The notes beneath the pieces are model-generated. The model ran no database searches and had not been told where the DNA came from. It saw only the letters and a program-made list of their open reading frames with translations. From positions 3,407,001-3,471,000 of the forward strand of contig NZ_OY761553.1 in the NCBI RefSeq assembly GCF_963664735.1: a stretch of DNA of 64,000 bases. The letters run 5' to 3'. Every line of letters starts with the position of its first letter. Positions within the stretch are counted from its first letter, which is position 1. Below, one piece after another: positions 54,447 through 63,674 of the stretch. A program made the translations under genes and the position numbers. Source of the DNA: an uncultured Cohaesibacter sp. Its GTDB lineage: Bacteria > Pseudomonadota > Alphaproteobacteria > Rhizobiales > Cohaesibacteraceae.

Positions 54447-55166
54447 TCAGTTGGGTTGGTTCAAAATATCGATTAGGAAGGGCGTGATCTTTTTGACAAT
54501 CACTTGAATACCTTCTTCGGTGGGATGAATTCCGTCCTGCAAATTCAGATGAGGCTGTGCTGCTACACCCTCCAGAAAGAACGGATATAGCGGTATTTGG
54601 TATTCATTTGCAAGAGCGGGATAGATGGCGTCGAAGGCGCTTACATAATCTTGCCCCATGTTGGGAGGGGCGCGCATACCCATAAGGGCAACCTTGATGC
54701 CTTTGCCTTGGAATTTCTCGATCATGGTGGCCAGATTGCTCTTTGCCTTTTCAACCGGCAGGCCTTGCAGGGCGTCGTTGGCACCAAGTTCCAGCAGAAC
54801 AATGTCGACATTTTCCGGTGTCGACCAATCAAGGCGCGACAGGCCTGACGCAGTCGTGTCGCCAGAAACGGCGGCGTTGATCACCTCGACATCATGGCCG
54901 GATTGCGTGAGATTGGCTTGCAGCTGGTCTGTGAAACCTGTTCCCGGTGGTAATTGATATCCCGCCGAGAGGGAGTCGCCAAAAGACAGAATTCTCAAAG
55001 GATCGGCAGCTTGTGCTGAAGTCATGATAAAAAGCCCCAAGGGCAATAACAACAAATAGGCAAAAGCGCGACGGATTAGGTCGGTTAACCTTCCGGATGC
55101 TTTATCAAAACAATTGGCTTTGAAGAGCTTTTTATCGGAATATTTGTATTTATATGAATAGTTCAT
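54447..55166 (-). CDS. tesA: SGNH-family acyl-CoA thioesterase I/arylesterase (TesA-like)
   Basis: A 239-residue periplasmic esterase. An N-terminal basic stretch is followed by a signal segment (AFAYLLLLPLGLFIMTSAQA) ending near residue 53. The GDSL block is LRILSFGDSLSAGYQLP with Ser65, the oxyanion residues are in GANDALQG, and the Asp-His pair is in DGIHPTEEG. It is divergent from the YbbA/YbbP-like ABC genes, the same grouping as tesA-ybbA-ybbP in E. coli. ATG 55166 is chosen, although its ribosome-binding site is weak; a start nearer the signal segment would also work. Confidence 0.92.
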   Translation of the reverse strand: MNYSYKYKYSDKKLFKANCFDKASGRLTDLIRRAFAYLLLLPLGLFIMTSAQAADPLRILSFGDSLSAGYQLPPGTGFTDQLQANLTQSGHDVEVINAAVSGDTTASGLSRLDWSTPENVDIVLLELGANDALQGLPVEKAKSNLATMIEKFQGKGIKVALMGMRAPPNMGQDYVSAFDAIYPALANEYQIPLYPFFLEGVAAQPHLNLQDGIHPTEEGIQVIVKKITPFLIDILNQPN

Positions 55167-55348
55167 AATACTTATCTTGTTTCGATATAAGCAAAAGGGG
55201 CCTGAAACAGTTTCTCTGCCTTTGAATCTGTTATTTCTATCCCATATAGGGAAGATCAAACCGTGTTTCGTTTGTTCCGGTTTTCGATGCGCCATTCTCG
55301 CAATCAGTATCGAAACGTCTGTTTCCAGCAATATAGGTTAGAATTGCC

Positions 55349-56113
55349 GTGACTTCATCCCTTGTCTCAAAAGTTTCTGAAGCAACTCCGACATCTCCGG
55401 ACGAGAATACGGCGATCATTTCGCTGCATGATGTTTATCTGAGTTTGGGTATGGGGCATTCGCGGGTCGATATTCTGCGGGGTATCGATCTTGATATTGA
55501 ACGTGGGCATTCGGTTGGGCTTGTCGGGCCGTCGGGTTCGGGCAAATCGACATTATTGATGGTCATGGCTGGTTTGGAGCAGGCTGATCGGGGTAAGGTG
55601 CTGGTGGAAGGCAGCGATCTGTCGCAAATGGATGAGGATACACTGGCCCGGTTTCGGGGAACGCGCATCGGCATCATTTTCCAGTCGTTCCATCTTGTGC
55701 CAACCATGACGGCGCTTGAAAACACGGCCATTCCTTTGGAGTTGGCCGGTCGGCGAGACGCCTTTGATGTGGCAAGGGCCGAGCTGCAAGCTGTGGGGCT
55801 GGGGGATCGCACACATCATTATCCAGCGGAGCTTTCGGGTGGCGAGCAGCAGCGTGTGGCCATTGCTCGCGCGTTGGCGCCCAGACCTTCCATTCTTATT
55901 GCCGATGAACCGACAGGAAACCTTGACGGGGATACGGGACGGGAGATTTCCGATCTCATGTTCCGGCTTCATAAAGAACGGGGCATGACTCTTATGCTGG
56001 TAACCCATGATCCGCACCTTGCGGATCGATGCGAGCGCGTGGTGCGGCTAAAAGCCGGCCAATTGGTTGAAGCGCCTCATGAGGCCGCCGCAACAGCCGG
56101 GCAGGGCGCATGA
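55349..56113 (+). CDS. ABC transporter ATP-binding protein (YbbA-like)
   Basis: A 254-residue ATPase of the LolD/MacB class. Walker A is [11 protein letters not shown] (60-70), the signature is [17 protein letters not shown], and Walker B is [16 protein letters not shown], with [13 protein letters not shown] after it. It starts at GTG 55349 and its stop overlaps the permease start by four bases. Together with the large permease it forms a YbbA/YbbP-type complex, whose substrate is unknown. Confidence 0.94.
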   Translation: MTSSLVSKVSEATPTSPDENTAIISLHDVYLSLGMGHSRVDILRGIDLDIERGHSVGLVGPSGSGKSTLLMVMAGLEQADRGKVLVEGSDLSQMDEDTLARFRGTRIGIIFQSFHLVPTMTALENTAIPLELAGRRDAFDVARAELQAVGLGDRTHHYPAELSGGEQQRVAIARALAPRPSILIADEPTGNLDGDTGREISDLMFRLHKERGMTLMLVTHDPHLADRCERVVRLKAGQLVEAPHEAAATAGQGA

Positions 56114-58719
56114 TGGATCAGATATCTAATCCTCACGGAGGCGGTGCCTATTCAACGCACAAAGGGGATGTCTCCACCGGGTTGTGGGCTTCGCTTCGTC
56201 TTGCTTTTCGATTTGCCTTGCGGGAAATGCGTGGTGGCTTGCGTGGATTTTACATTTTTCTTGCCTGTATTGCGCTGGGTGTGGCGGCAATCGGCGGGGT
56301 CGGGTCAGCCTCCAAGGCATTGACCGGTGGTCTCAATGAGCAGGGGCGGCAAATTCTGGGCGGCGATATTTCTCTTTCGGTCATCCATACACCTGCAACT
56401 GAAGAACAAAGGACTTTTCTTGGTCAGTTTGGTCAGCTCGCGCAGGTAGCGAGCCTGAGAGCCATGGCACGCACGGCGGATGCGTCCGATCAATTGCTGA
56501 TAGACATCAAAGCCGTTGATGGTTCCTATCCCATGGTCGGGCAACTGGTGACGACCAACGGCAAGTCTTTGGCGCCGGGTTCCATCATTGTTGACCCGCT
56601 GTTGCTGGACCGGCTTGATCTGTCTGTGGGGGATCCGCTCGTCATTGGTGTCAAGCAATTCACCATTGCAGATAGCATTGCCAATGAGCCCGATGCTCTG
56701 GCCTCAGGGCTTGCGTTCGGGCCTCGGGTGATCATGGGGCTTGATGACCTTGGTGAGACAAACCTGTTGCAGCCGGGCGTCATCGTGCGCTGGATTACCC
56801 GAGTGAAAATGGAAGGCTCCCCTTCTCTTGCCCAGATAGACCGGGTAATTGAGCAAATTCGCGAGAAATTTCCCGATGCTGGCTGGCGTATCCGCTCTCG
56901 GGCCAATGCCGCCGAGGGTCTTTCGCGAAACATTGATCGCTTTGCGGCATTTCTCGTGCTTGTGGGGCTGGCGTCACTGATTACCGGCGGGGTCGGAATT
57001 GCCAATGCGGTCCGGGCTTTCATTTCAGCGCGTCATGCAACCATCGCCAGCTACAAATGCCTGGGTGCGCCGAGTTGGCTGATCGTCGGCATCTATCTGA
57101 TGCAAATTGTCTTCATCGCGCTGATTGGTATTGCAATTGGCGTCTTTTTCGCAAGTCTCGTGCCGTTTATTCTTAAATCGGTGGTGCCGGACAATCTGCC
57201 GCTGTCATCGACGTTGTTCCATCCGTTGCAATTGGGCAAGGCGGCCCTTTTCGGGCTTTTGGCGGCGCTTCTCTTTTCCATGCGGCCTTTGCTCAGAACG
57301 CGCGCCATTCCGGCAACCGCTCTGTTTCGTGATCAGATTGCGCCCGTTAAATATCGTGCCAGCAAACGGGATTGGATGATTGTCCTGGCGCTTGGCGCTT
57401 TGTTGGTCGGCTTGGTGCTGGCAACCGCCGAAGTGCTTTATGTGGCTGCAGCCTTCCTCGTTGGCATGGTGATTGTCTTTCTGCTTCTCCGCTTGGTGGC
57501 CTTTGTCATCATGAAGGTGGCATCCCGCTTGCCTCGCTTTCGGCATGTGGTGCCCCGTCTTGCAATTGCCAATCTGCATCGTCCGGGCGCGCTCACCCCT
57601 TCGGTTGCCCTGTCGCTGGGGTTGGGGCTCAGCCTTCTTGTGACGTTGGTGCTGATTGATCTCAATCTGCAACAGCAGCTGACGGGCAATCTGCAGCAGA
57701 AGGCGCCAAACTTCTTTTTCTTGAATATTCAGAATTCCGAGGTCGAACAGTTTGAAAGTGAACTGGACACCTTGGCACCGGAAGGGACGCATCAGCGCGT
57801 TCCCATGCTGAGGGGGCGGCTTGTCTCGCTCAAGGGTATTGCGGCGCGTGATTTTGAGGCTCCGGAAGGAGCGCAGTGGGTTTTGCGCGGAGATCGTGGC
57901 ATTACCTATTCAGCTGATTTGCCAGAAAATTCGACACTGATCGAAGGGAACTGGTGGCCAAAAGACTATTCTGGCAAGCCGTTGGTTTCGTTTGATGCGG
58001 AGCTTGCGCGAGAAATGGGGCTTTCCATTGGCGACGTCATCGAGGTGAATGTGCTTGGGCGGACCATTTCTGCAGAAATCTATAATCTGCGCCAGGTGGA
58101 ATGGCAGTCTCTGGCGATTAATTTCGTTATGGTCTTCTCTCCGAATACCTTTGCCGGTGCGCCACATTCCCACCTTGCCACTCTCAGTCTCGATCCGGCT
58201 GGCAAAGATAGTGACGAGACAACGGCACAGCGAGAATCGGCCATCATGAAAGCGATTGTTCAGGAATTCCCGGCAGTGACGACAGTGCGGGTCGGCGATG
58301 CGCTGGACGCGGTCAATGATCTGGTGCGCCAGCTTGCCTGGGGCATGAGAGCCGCTTCTTCTCTTGCAATCATTGCCAGTATTCTGGTGCTTGCCGGTGC
58401 TTTGGCCGCAGGGCAGAGGGAACGCATTTATGATGCCGTCATCCTGAAGACTTTGGGGGCAACCCGTGGCAAGGTGTTGCAGGCTTATTCATTGGAATAT
58501 TGCCTGTTGGGCATCATAACCGCGGTATTTGCCCTTCTGATTGGCCATGTAGCAGCCTATCTGGTGCTTACCGAGGTTATGGATATGCCTTTTTCATGGC
58601 AGCCGCTGGTATCGGCATTCGTTGTCCTGCTCGCCATGCTCTTGACAATTTTACTTGGTTTGATCGGCACATGGTCGAGTCTTAATCGAAAACCGGCGCA
58701 AGTCTTGCGTAATGGTTAA
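56110..58719 (+). CDS. FtsX-like ABC transporter permease (YbbP-like)
   Basis: An 869-residue permease with the expected order: an N-terminal helix (GFYIFLACIALGVAAIGGVG), a large periplasmic domain, four helices around residues 285-500 (FLVLVGLASLITGGVGIANA is the FtsX signature), a second periplasmic domain (about 530-735), and a last FtsX block with AIIASILVLAGALAAGQRER, YDAVILKTLGATRGKVLQAY and TILLGLIGTWSSLNRKPAQ. Length and layout match YbbP/DUF214 exporters. Confidence 0.94.
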   Translation: MMDQISNPHGGGAYSTHKGDVSTGLWASLRLAFRFALREMRGGLRGFYIFLACIALGVAAIGGVGSASKALTGGLNEQGRQILGGDISLSVIHTPATEEQRTFLGQFGQLAQVASLRAMARTADASDQLLIDIKAVDGSYPMVGQLVTTNGKSLAPGSIIVDPLLLDRLDLSVGDPLVIGVKQFTIADSIANEPDALASGLAFGPRVIMGLDDLGETNLLQPGVIVRWITRVKMEGSPSLAQIDRVIEQIREKFPDAGWRIRSRANAAEGLSRNIDRFAAFLVLVGLASLITGGVGIANAVRAFISARHATIASYKCLGAPSWLIVGIYLMQIVFIALIGIAIGVFFASLVPFILKSVVPDNLPLSSTLFHPLQLGKAALFGLLAALLFSMRPLLRTRAIPATALFRDQIAPVKYRASKRDWMIVLALGALLVGLVLATAEVLYVAAAFLVGMVIVFLLLRLVAFVIMKVASRLPRFRHVVPRLAIANLHRPGALTPSVALSLGLGLSLLVTLVLIDLNLQQQLTGNLQQKAPNFFFLNIQNSEVEQFESELDTLAPEGTHQRVPMLRGRLVSLKGIAARDFEAPEGAQWVLRGDRGITYSADLPENSTLIEGNWWPKDYSGKPLVSFDAELAREMGLSIGDVIEVNVLGRTISAEIYNLRQVEWQSLAINFVMVFSPNTFAGAPHSHLATLSLDPAGKDSDETTAQRESAIMKAIVQEFPAVTTVRVGDALDAVNDLVRQLAWGMRAASSLAIIASILVLAGALAAGQRERIYDAVILKTLGATRGKVLQAYSLEYCLLGIITAVFALLIGHVAAYLVLTEVMDMPFSWQPLVSAFVVLLAMLLTILLGLIGTWSSLNRKPAQVLRNG

Positions 58720-58903
58720 TGAAAATTAAGGCTTCGTGTGTGGTTTTTGAGAAACCCTTTGAATAATTACAGCTTTTAGCAAGAATTACACGATGCTGTG
58801 GCCCGATCGGGATGACATTTGCGTGAATTCGACGATAGAATCCCATTTGTTGCGCAAAAAAGACTTGAGCTAGTGCCAGAAGCCACCCATATATTGATCT
58901 GAA

Positions 58904-58970
58904 CGTCGGTTTTGAAATTGGTTCCGACGACCGCCAATGAAATGAACACTTCGGATTGGTCTATGGAACC
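58904..58970 (+). promoter_or_regulatory. Structured leader of the Bax-inhibitor-1 gene (possible ybhL motif)
   Basis: CGTCGG (58904-58909) pairs with CCGACG (58924-58929), CCAAT (58934-58938) pairs with ATTGG (58955-58959), and GGTTCC (58920-58925) can instead pair with GGAACC (58965-58970). That gives two alternative folds just upstream of the ribosome-binding site. A conserved RNA called the ybhL motif is known upstream of this gene in alphaproteobacteria. I cannot check the consensus here. Confidence 0.45.
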
Positions 58971-59003
58971 GTTCGAACTTTTTGAGTTTTGTGAGGAGAA
59001 ACC

Positions 59004-59762
59004 ATGGTGAATGATTTCCGTCAAAGCGCGCAGCGGATGAGTGGTCGTGCCGCCGAGATGGCGCGCATCGATCAGGGCCTGCGCAGCTATATGCTGAAGG
59101 TCTATAACTATATGGCCATTGCGCTGGCAGTGACCGGCGTATTCGCCTACGGCCTGTTCCAGATGTCTTTTGTGCAAGAAGCTGGTCACGTTGTTGGTGT
59201 TACCCAGTTGGGCGCAGCTTTGTTTGGTAGTCCATTGAAATGGGTGGTCATGTTTGCGCCGCTGGCAATGGTCATGTTCCTGAGCTTCCGCATTCAGCGT
59301 ATGAGTGTTGGAACTGCACAGCTGGTCTTCTGGGCTTATGCTGCATTGGTTGGTGTATCTCTGGCATCGATCTTTGCCGTTTATACCGCAACGTCCATTA
59401 CGCAGGTCTTCTTCATCACCGCAGCAGCTTTCGCTGGTCTTAGCCTTTATGGCTATACCACGCCGAAGAGCCTTTCCGGTTGGGGTAGCTTCCTGTTCAT
59501 GGGCCTGATCGGTATCATTATCGCATCGATCGTGAACATCTTCCTTGCTTCCAGTGCTCTGGCCTTTGCCGTTTCGGTTATTGGTGTACTGGTGTTTGCT
59601 GGTCTTACCGCTTATGACACCCAGCAGATCAAGGAAATGTATTTTGAAGGTGACAGCTCTGAAGTTGCTGGCAAAAAAGCCATCATGGGCGCTTTGCGTC
59701 TGTATCTTGACTTCATCAACCTGTTCCTGATGCTGCTGCAGCTGCTCGGCAACCGCGACTAA
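59004..59762 (+). CDS. Bax inhibitor-1/YbhL family membrane protein
   Basis: A 252-residue protein with seven hydrophobic helices, belonging to the BI-1/YccA/YbhL family of pH-sensitive calcium-leak-type channels. It has a soluble 30-residue N-terminus, then SYMLKVYNYMAIALAVTGVFAYGLF, ITAAAFAGLSLYGYTTPKSLSGWGSFL and the signature LTAYDTQQIKEMY near the C-terminus, which includes the aspartate thought to gate the pore. ATG 59004 follows GAGGAG. It is a single gene ending in a strong terminator. Confidence 0.94.
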   Translation: MVNDFRQSAQRMSGRAAEMARIDQGLRSYMLKVYNYMAIALAVTGVFAYGLFQMSFVQEAGHVVGVTQLGAALFGSPLKWVVMFAPLAMVMFLSFRIQRMSVGTAQLVFWAYAALVGVSLASIFAVYTATSITQVFFITAAAFAGLSLYGYTTPKSLSGWGSFLFMGLIGIIIASIVNIFLASSALAFAVSVIGVLVFAGLTAYDTQQIKEMYFEGDSSEVAGKKAIMGALRLYLDFINLFLMLLQLLGNRD

Positions 59763-59791
59763 GCGCTCGACACCGCATCAAAGACAAAAGA

Positions 59792-59822
59792 AAAGCCGCT
59801 CCAATTGGGGCGGCTTTTTTTT
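59792..59822 (+). terminator. Terminator after the Bax-inhibitor-1 gene
   Basis: AAAGCCGC (59792-59799) pairs with GCGGCTTT (59810-59817), with an inner CCAATTGG that adds to the stem, followed by eight T residues. Confidence 0.9.
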
Positions 59823-59986
59823 GCATACAGTAAATATGGTGTCGCAAACGGGCACTTTCAATTGGGAGCATTCCCGAGAAAATTGGCCACATTGACCATG
59901 GCGAAAGAGGGCGCTAGGGAGCAGTTGGCATGGCGCGTAAGCGCTTTTGTGTTGGTCGGTTCCAATTTTAGAGGGAGGCAGTTTCC

Positions 59987-60412
59987 ATGGTGAAACTGAT
60001 CGCAATCGTCAATTTTTGTGCGGCTATTGTTCATCTTGTTTTCTGGGGGCTCGTGGCCTTCCACTTCAAGGATGTATTTGCTGGTTCTGGGCCGTCAGAT
60101 GTGGGGCCATCCGACGCGTTGGCAACCACCTTTGGCATCGGCGTGGCAGATATCGTCTGGTCCGTCCCACTGCTGCTTTGCGGGTCAATTGGCCTATTTC
60201 GCCAGCATGCCTTTGGCTGGCTCACCGCTCAAATGGCAAACGGGCTCTATTTCTATTCCATGACCTTCATTCTGGTCAGGGACAGTCTTACGGGGGTGTT
60301 CAAACCCGGCTCATACCTGTTTATGCCCTTTACACTTTTCGCCTTTTGGGCGGCATGGGCTTTGTGGCAGCGCCGTGCGCAGTTTTTTCCGACTAGCTCT
60401 CTACGACCTTGA
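59987..60412 (+). CDS. Hypothetical four-helix membrane protein
   Basis: Not recognised. The 141-residue product begins behind a strong GGGAGG and has four predicted helices: IAIVNFCAAIVHLVFWGLVAF, GVADIVWSVPLLLCGSIGLF, WLTAQMANGLYFYSMTFIL and LFMPFTLFAFWAAWALW. Short charged loops join them, and the C-terminus is basic. The layout resembles small DoxX- or DUF-type integral membrane proteins, without a catalytic motif. Its last 20 bases overlap the end of the convergent DUF2794 gene. Confidence 0.75.
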   Translation: MVKLIAIVNFCAAIVHLVFWGLVAFHFKDVFAGSGPSDVGPSDALATTFGIGVADIVWSVPLLLCGSIGLFRQHAFGWLTAQMANGLYFYSMTFILVRDSLTGVFKPGSYLFMPFTLFAFWAAWALWQRRAQFFPTSSLRP

Positions 60413-60788
60413 GCAGTTTCTGATTAAGAAGCTTGAGAATTGAATCAAGCTCCTGTCCGCGTTTCAGAATCTGCCCGTGTTGGGAGATCAGGCTATAGGC
60501 GCCCTGCTTGCGGGCCAGTTTTGGGTTTTTTTCAATGCGATAGATAGGCATTTCGCTTGTTCGACGGAAAATGGAAAAGACAGCGCGGTCTTTCAATGTG
60601 TCGATGGCGTAGTCCCGCCATTCTCCCGAAGCCACCATGCGTCCATATACGTTGAGTATATTTGTCAGTTCCATCCGATTGAAACAGATTTGCTGAGGTG
60701 GTTTGGGTTGGCTGCCTGAATGGCCAACAACGGTTGCTGGACGCAGGCTTGCCAGCGACATCACACTTTCATCAGAATTATCGAGCAA
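60393..60788 (-). CDS. DUF2794 family protein
   Basis: A 131-residue protein of the alphaproteobacterial DUF2794 family. The family core is clear: NRMELTNILNVYGRMVASGEWRD, then AVFSIFRRTSEMPIYRIEKNP and LARKQGAYSLISQHGQILKRG. It starts at TTG 60788, seven bases after a strong GAGGAGG, so I keep that over ATG 60761. Its function is unknown. It ends inside the convergent membrane-protein gene. Confidence 0.9.
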   Translation of the reverse strand: MLDNSDESVMSLASLRPATVVGHSGSQPKPPQQICFNRMELTNILNVYGRMVASGEWRDYAIDTLKDRAVFSIFRRTSEMPIYRIEKNPKLARKQGAYSLISQHGQILKRGQELDSILKLLNQKLLKVVES

Positions 60789-61106
60789 GCGATCCTCCTC
60801 TGTTTGTCGTCATACAAGACACAAGGGACTATGTGGCACTTACTTATAGAAACTCAAGAGATATCATTGCTTTAAAAATGCCGCTTGGCAAGGGTGGAAC
60901 GATGCTCTTGATAAAGGATTTGTCCTGAATATTGTTCTATATGAAAGATAGTTGTTCTATTTTGAAAGATTTTGTCTGCTCGACTTGTCGTTTGTTGTTT
61001 CCAGCCTTTGGAACTGATGCTTTGCCTCCAGTCGACGCTATTAAGTCTACAACTGTCAGAAGTTGCCATGTTATTGATCAGAAAAGAAAAATCACATAAT
61101 CGCCTT

Positions 61107-61288
61107 AATTCAGCCCTTGGAAAGTCTAACCTACGGGCCAATATATCAGGTGTTGCATCGTGGTTCGGGCCGCTCGGCAAGTACAGGGCTCTGCCCCCAT
61201 TGATCTGGCTTGCCAAAGCGAGTTGCCCAGAACGGTCAACATCCCAACAGCTCCTATACGGGGTGCCTCTGCGCATCCCGTTTTTTTT
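61107..61288 (+). ncRNA. Candidate structured small RNA, rod-like, ending in a strong terminator
   Basis: Between a possible promoter (TTGATC 61074, CATAAT 61095) and a terminator (61258-61288), about 180 bases fold into one long hairpin. Nested pairs are TGTTG with CAACA, GTTC with GAAC, GGGC with GCCC, CGCT with AGCG and GGCAAG with CTTGCC, and a small GGGC/GCCC hairpin sits in the end loop. The size and rod with internal bubbles recall 6S RNA, but I cannot confirm that identity from sequence memory. The 5' end is approximate. Confidence 0.5.
61258..61288 (+). terminator. Strong intrinsic terminator with no protein gene upstream
   Basis: ACGGGGTGC (61258-61266) pairs with GCATCCCGT (61273-61281), one G-T pair, six-base loop, followed by seven further T residues (61282-61288). 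Confidence 0.85.
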
Positions 61289-61510
61289 GGGCTATGCATC
61301 CCTCTTATCATCTTGAAAGTAACCGTCAGCATTGCTAGATCCTTTGCTGAAAACCGGCTTTCTTGCAATTGCAGGATGTTCTTTTGCTCTTCTCGTGCTT
61401 CACGAGGCGAGGAGGCGAATGATCCTTTGTTCGAAAGCTGACTGCTCTGGTTGCCGAATATGGGCTGAGGAAGGCCGTTTTCGGTGATGCTGAAAAGAAG
61501 GATGATTGCC

Positions 61511-63442
61511 ATGACCGATCAAGAACAAACTGGTGCGACAGGTGCCGAAACCCATTCGTTTGAAGCTGAGGTTTCCCGATTGCTGCATCTGATGGTGCAT
61601 GCCGTTTATTCCAACAAGGAAATTTTTCTGCGTGAGTTGATCTCCAACGCCGCCGATGCCTGCGAAAAATTGCGCCATACAGCACTGACCAATCCTGACC
61701 TGACCAAGAATGATCCGACCTTCAAGATCACTCTTTCTGCCGATGGCAAAGAGGGAACGCTGAAGGTCGTCGATAATGGCATTGGCATGAGCAAGGAAGA
61801 GCTGATCGAGAATCTTGGCACCATTGCCCGTTCCGGGACGCGTGCCTTTCTTGATCAGCTGGCTGGCGGTGCCAATGGCGAAGATGGCTCTGCGCTGATC
61901 GGCCAATTCGGTATCGGTTTCTACTCCGCCTTCATGGTCGCGGATACGGTCGAGGTTTATTCCCGCCGCGCTGGAGAGGCTGAAGCCTGGTGCTGGTCAT
62001 CTGACGGCATGGGATCCTACGAGATTGCCCCTGCAAGCGATGAAGATGCTCCTGCACGTGGTACCAAAATCGTGCTGAATCTGAAGGAAGATGAAAAGAG
62101 TTTTGCCGATGGGGTGACCATCCGCCGTGTCGTGCGCGAATATTCTTCCCACGTGCCTGTGCCAATCCGCTTGATGACCTACAATGAAGAAGCCAAGTCG
62201 ATTGACGAGGAAGAGTTGACCGATGGCTCCGCTCTGTGGCTCAAATCCAAATCCGATATCACCGAAGCGCAGTATACAGAATTCTACCAGCACACCGCAG
62301 GTCAGTTCGATCATCCTGCACTGACGATCCATTATCGTGCTGAAGGGCGCACTGAATATAACGTACTGGCCTTCGTGCCAGAGCATAAGCCGTTCGATCT
62401 GTTTGACCCGAACCGTAAAGGCCGTATCAAGCTTTACGTCCGTCGTGTCTTCATCACCGATGAAGCGGATGTATTGCCAGCTTATCTGCGTTTCGTGCGC
62501 GGTATTGTCGATAGCGAGGATATTCCTCTCAACATTTCCCGTGAGATGCTGCAGGACAACCCGATCCTGAATGCCATTTCCAAGGGCGTGACCAACCGCA
62601 TTCTCAGCGAGCTGGAAAAGCTGGCCAAGAATGAAGAAGAGAAATTCGCTTCGGTTTGGGAAGCCTTTGGTCCGGTCATCAAGGAAGGTCTTTATGAAGA
62701 TCCCGAGCGTCGCGACCAGCTGTTCAAGCTGGTGCGTTTCAACACCACCAAGGGTGATAACCGCACGCTCAAGCAATATGTCGAGGATCTGAAGGAAAAC
62801 CAGACTGCAATCTTCTATGCGCTGGGCGATAGCAAGGAAGCCATTCTGGCTAGCCCACAGCTGGAAGGCTATCAGGCGCGCGATGTTGAAGTGCTTCTGC
62901 TTTCTGATGCCGTGGATGCCTTTTGGGTGCAGACCGCGCTTGGCTTTGATGGCAAGAGCTTCAAGTCCATTTCTCAAGGGGGTGCCGATCTCGATCTGAT
63001 CGAGAAACCGGAATCGGAAGAAGACAAGGGCAAGAGCGAAGAAGAGAAAGCTGCAGAGAAGGGCAATGTTGCCGAGTTGGTGGCCTTCGTTAAGGAAACC
63101 CTTGGCGATGCCGTCTCCGACGTGCGCATTTCTTCCCGCTTGGCATCGAGCCCGGTCTGTATTGTTGCTCCAGACTACGGGCCAGATCGTCAGCTCGAGA
63201 AACTGATGCGGAGCCAGAAGGGGGCAGAGATCGGCATGAAGCCAATTCTTGAGGTAAACCCTGACCACGGTCTCATTCGCATTCTTGCCGATCAACTCAA
63301 GGCCGCCAGCGACAAGTCCGGTTTGGAAGATGGTGCGCACTTGTTGCTCGATCAGGCGCTTATTCTGGATGGTGAGCATCCATCGAACCCGGCTGATTTT
63401 GCAATGCGCCTCAGCAAGGTGATGATGGCTGGTCTCAAGTAA
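61511..63442 (+). CDS. htpG: Molecular chaperone HtpG (Hsp90)
   Basis: A 643-residue Hsp90. The N-terminal ATPase domain has NKEIFLRELISNAADACEKLR, VVDNGIGMSKEELIENLGTIA and IGQFGIGFYSAFMVAD. The middle domain has YVRRVFITDEADVLPAYLRF and GIVDSEDIPLNISREMLQ, which includes the catalytic arginine region, and the C-terminal dimerisation domain runs to the end. An acidic Glu/Lys insert lies near residue 505. ATG 61511 has AGAAGG nine bases upstream; ATG 61502 or 61484 would be too close to or ahead of it. Probably heat-inducible. Confidence 0.97.
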   Translation: MTDQEQTGATGAETHSFEAEVSRLLHLMVHAVYSNKEIFLRELISNAADACEKLRHTALTNPDLTKNDPTFKITLSADGKEGTLKVVDNGIGMSKEELIENLGTIARSGTRAFLDQLAGGANGEDGSALIGQFGIGFYSAFMVADTVEVYSRRAGEAEAWCWSSDGMGSYEIAPASDEDAPARGTKIVLNLKEDEKSFADGVTIRRVVREYSSHVPVPIRLMTYNEEAKSIDEEELTDGSALWLKSKSDITEAQYTEFYQHTAGQFDHPALTIHYRAEGRTEYNVLAFVPEHKPFDLFDPNRKGRIKLYVRRVFITDEADVLPAYLRFVRGIVDSEDIPLNISREMLQDNPILNAISKGVTNRILSELEKLAKNEEEKFASVWEAFGPVIKEGLYEDPERRDQLFKLVRFNTTKGDNRTLKQYVEDLKENQTAIFYALGDSKEAILASPQLEGYQARDVEVLLLSDAVDAFWVQTALGFDGKSFKSISQGGADLDLIEKPESEEDKGKSEEEKAAEKGNVAELVAFVKETLGDAVSDVRISSRLASSPVCIVAPDYGPDRQLEKLMRSQKGAEIGMKPILEVNPDHGLIRILADQLKAASDKSGLEDGAHLLLDQALILDGEHPSNPADFAMRLSKVMMAGLK

Positions 63443-63483
63443 TCCGGCCTGATATAAACCAATCGGCGATATTGCGCCGCTCC

Positions 63484-63517
63484 AAGCCGCAAAGGAGGTA
63501 TCTTTTGCGGCTTTTTT
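63484..63517 (+). terminator. Terminator after htpG
   Basis: AAGCCGCAAA (63484-63493) pairs with TTTTGCGGCTT (63503-63513), followed by further T residues. Confidence 0.85.
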
Positions 63518-63674
63518 GTTGTAGTACCAGCCATCTTCGTAAGGCGAAGGGGGTGCCTCCCGGTTAAAGGGGTGGTAATTTCCAATCAGTTTCGCCATAT
63601 AGAACGAGAAACCAGAGCCCGGACTATCGTCTGGCCTCATTCCCATTGAAGTGATTAGCAGGAACGGCTGAGAA

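Larger units (their letters stand above)
60789..61510. other. Long non-coding region upstream of htpG
   Basis: No protein gene is credible in these 720 bases. It holds an imperfect tandem repeat (60932-60970), a candidate small RNA (about 61107-61288) and the htpG promoter region. CTTGAAA at 61312-61318 resembles a heat-shock sigma-32 -35 element, but the matching -10 is poor. Confidence 0.6.

Noticed and set aside
60972..61316. Plus-strand frame of about 114 codons upstream of htpG
   Set aside because: It crosses the strong terminator and the candidate RNA stems and its translation has no family features.
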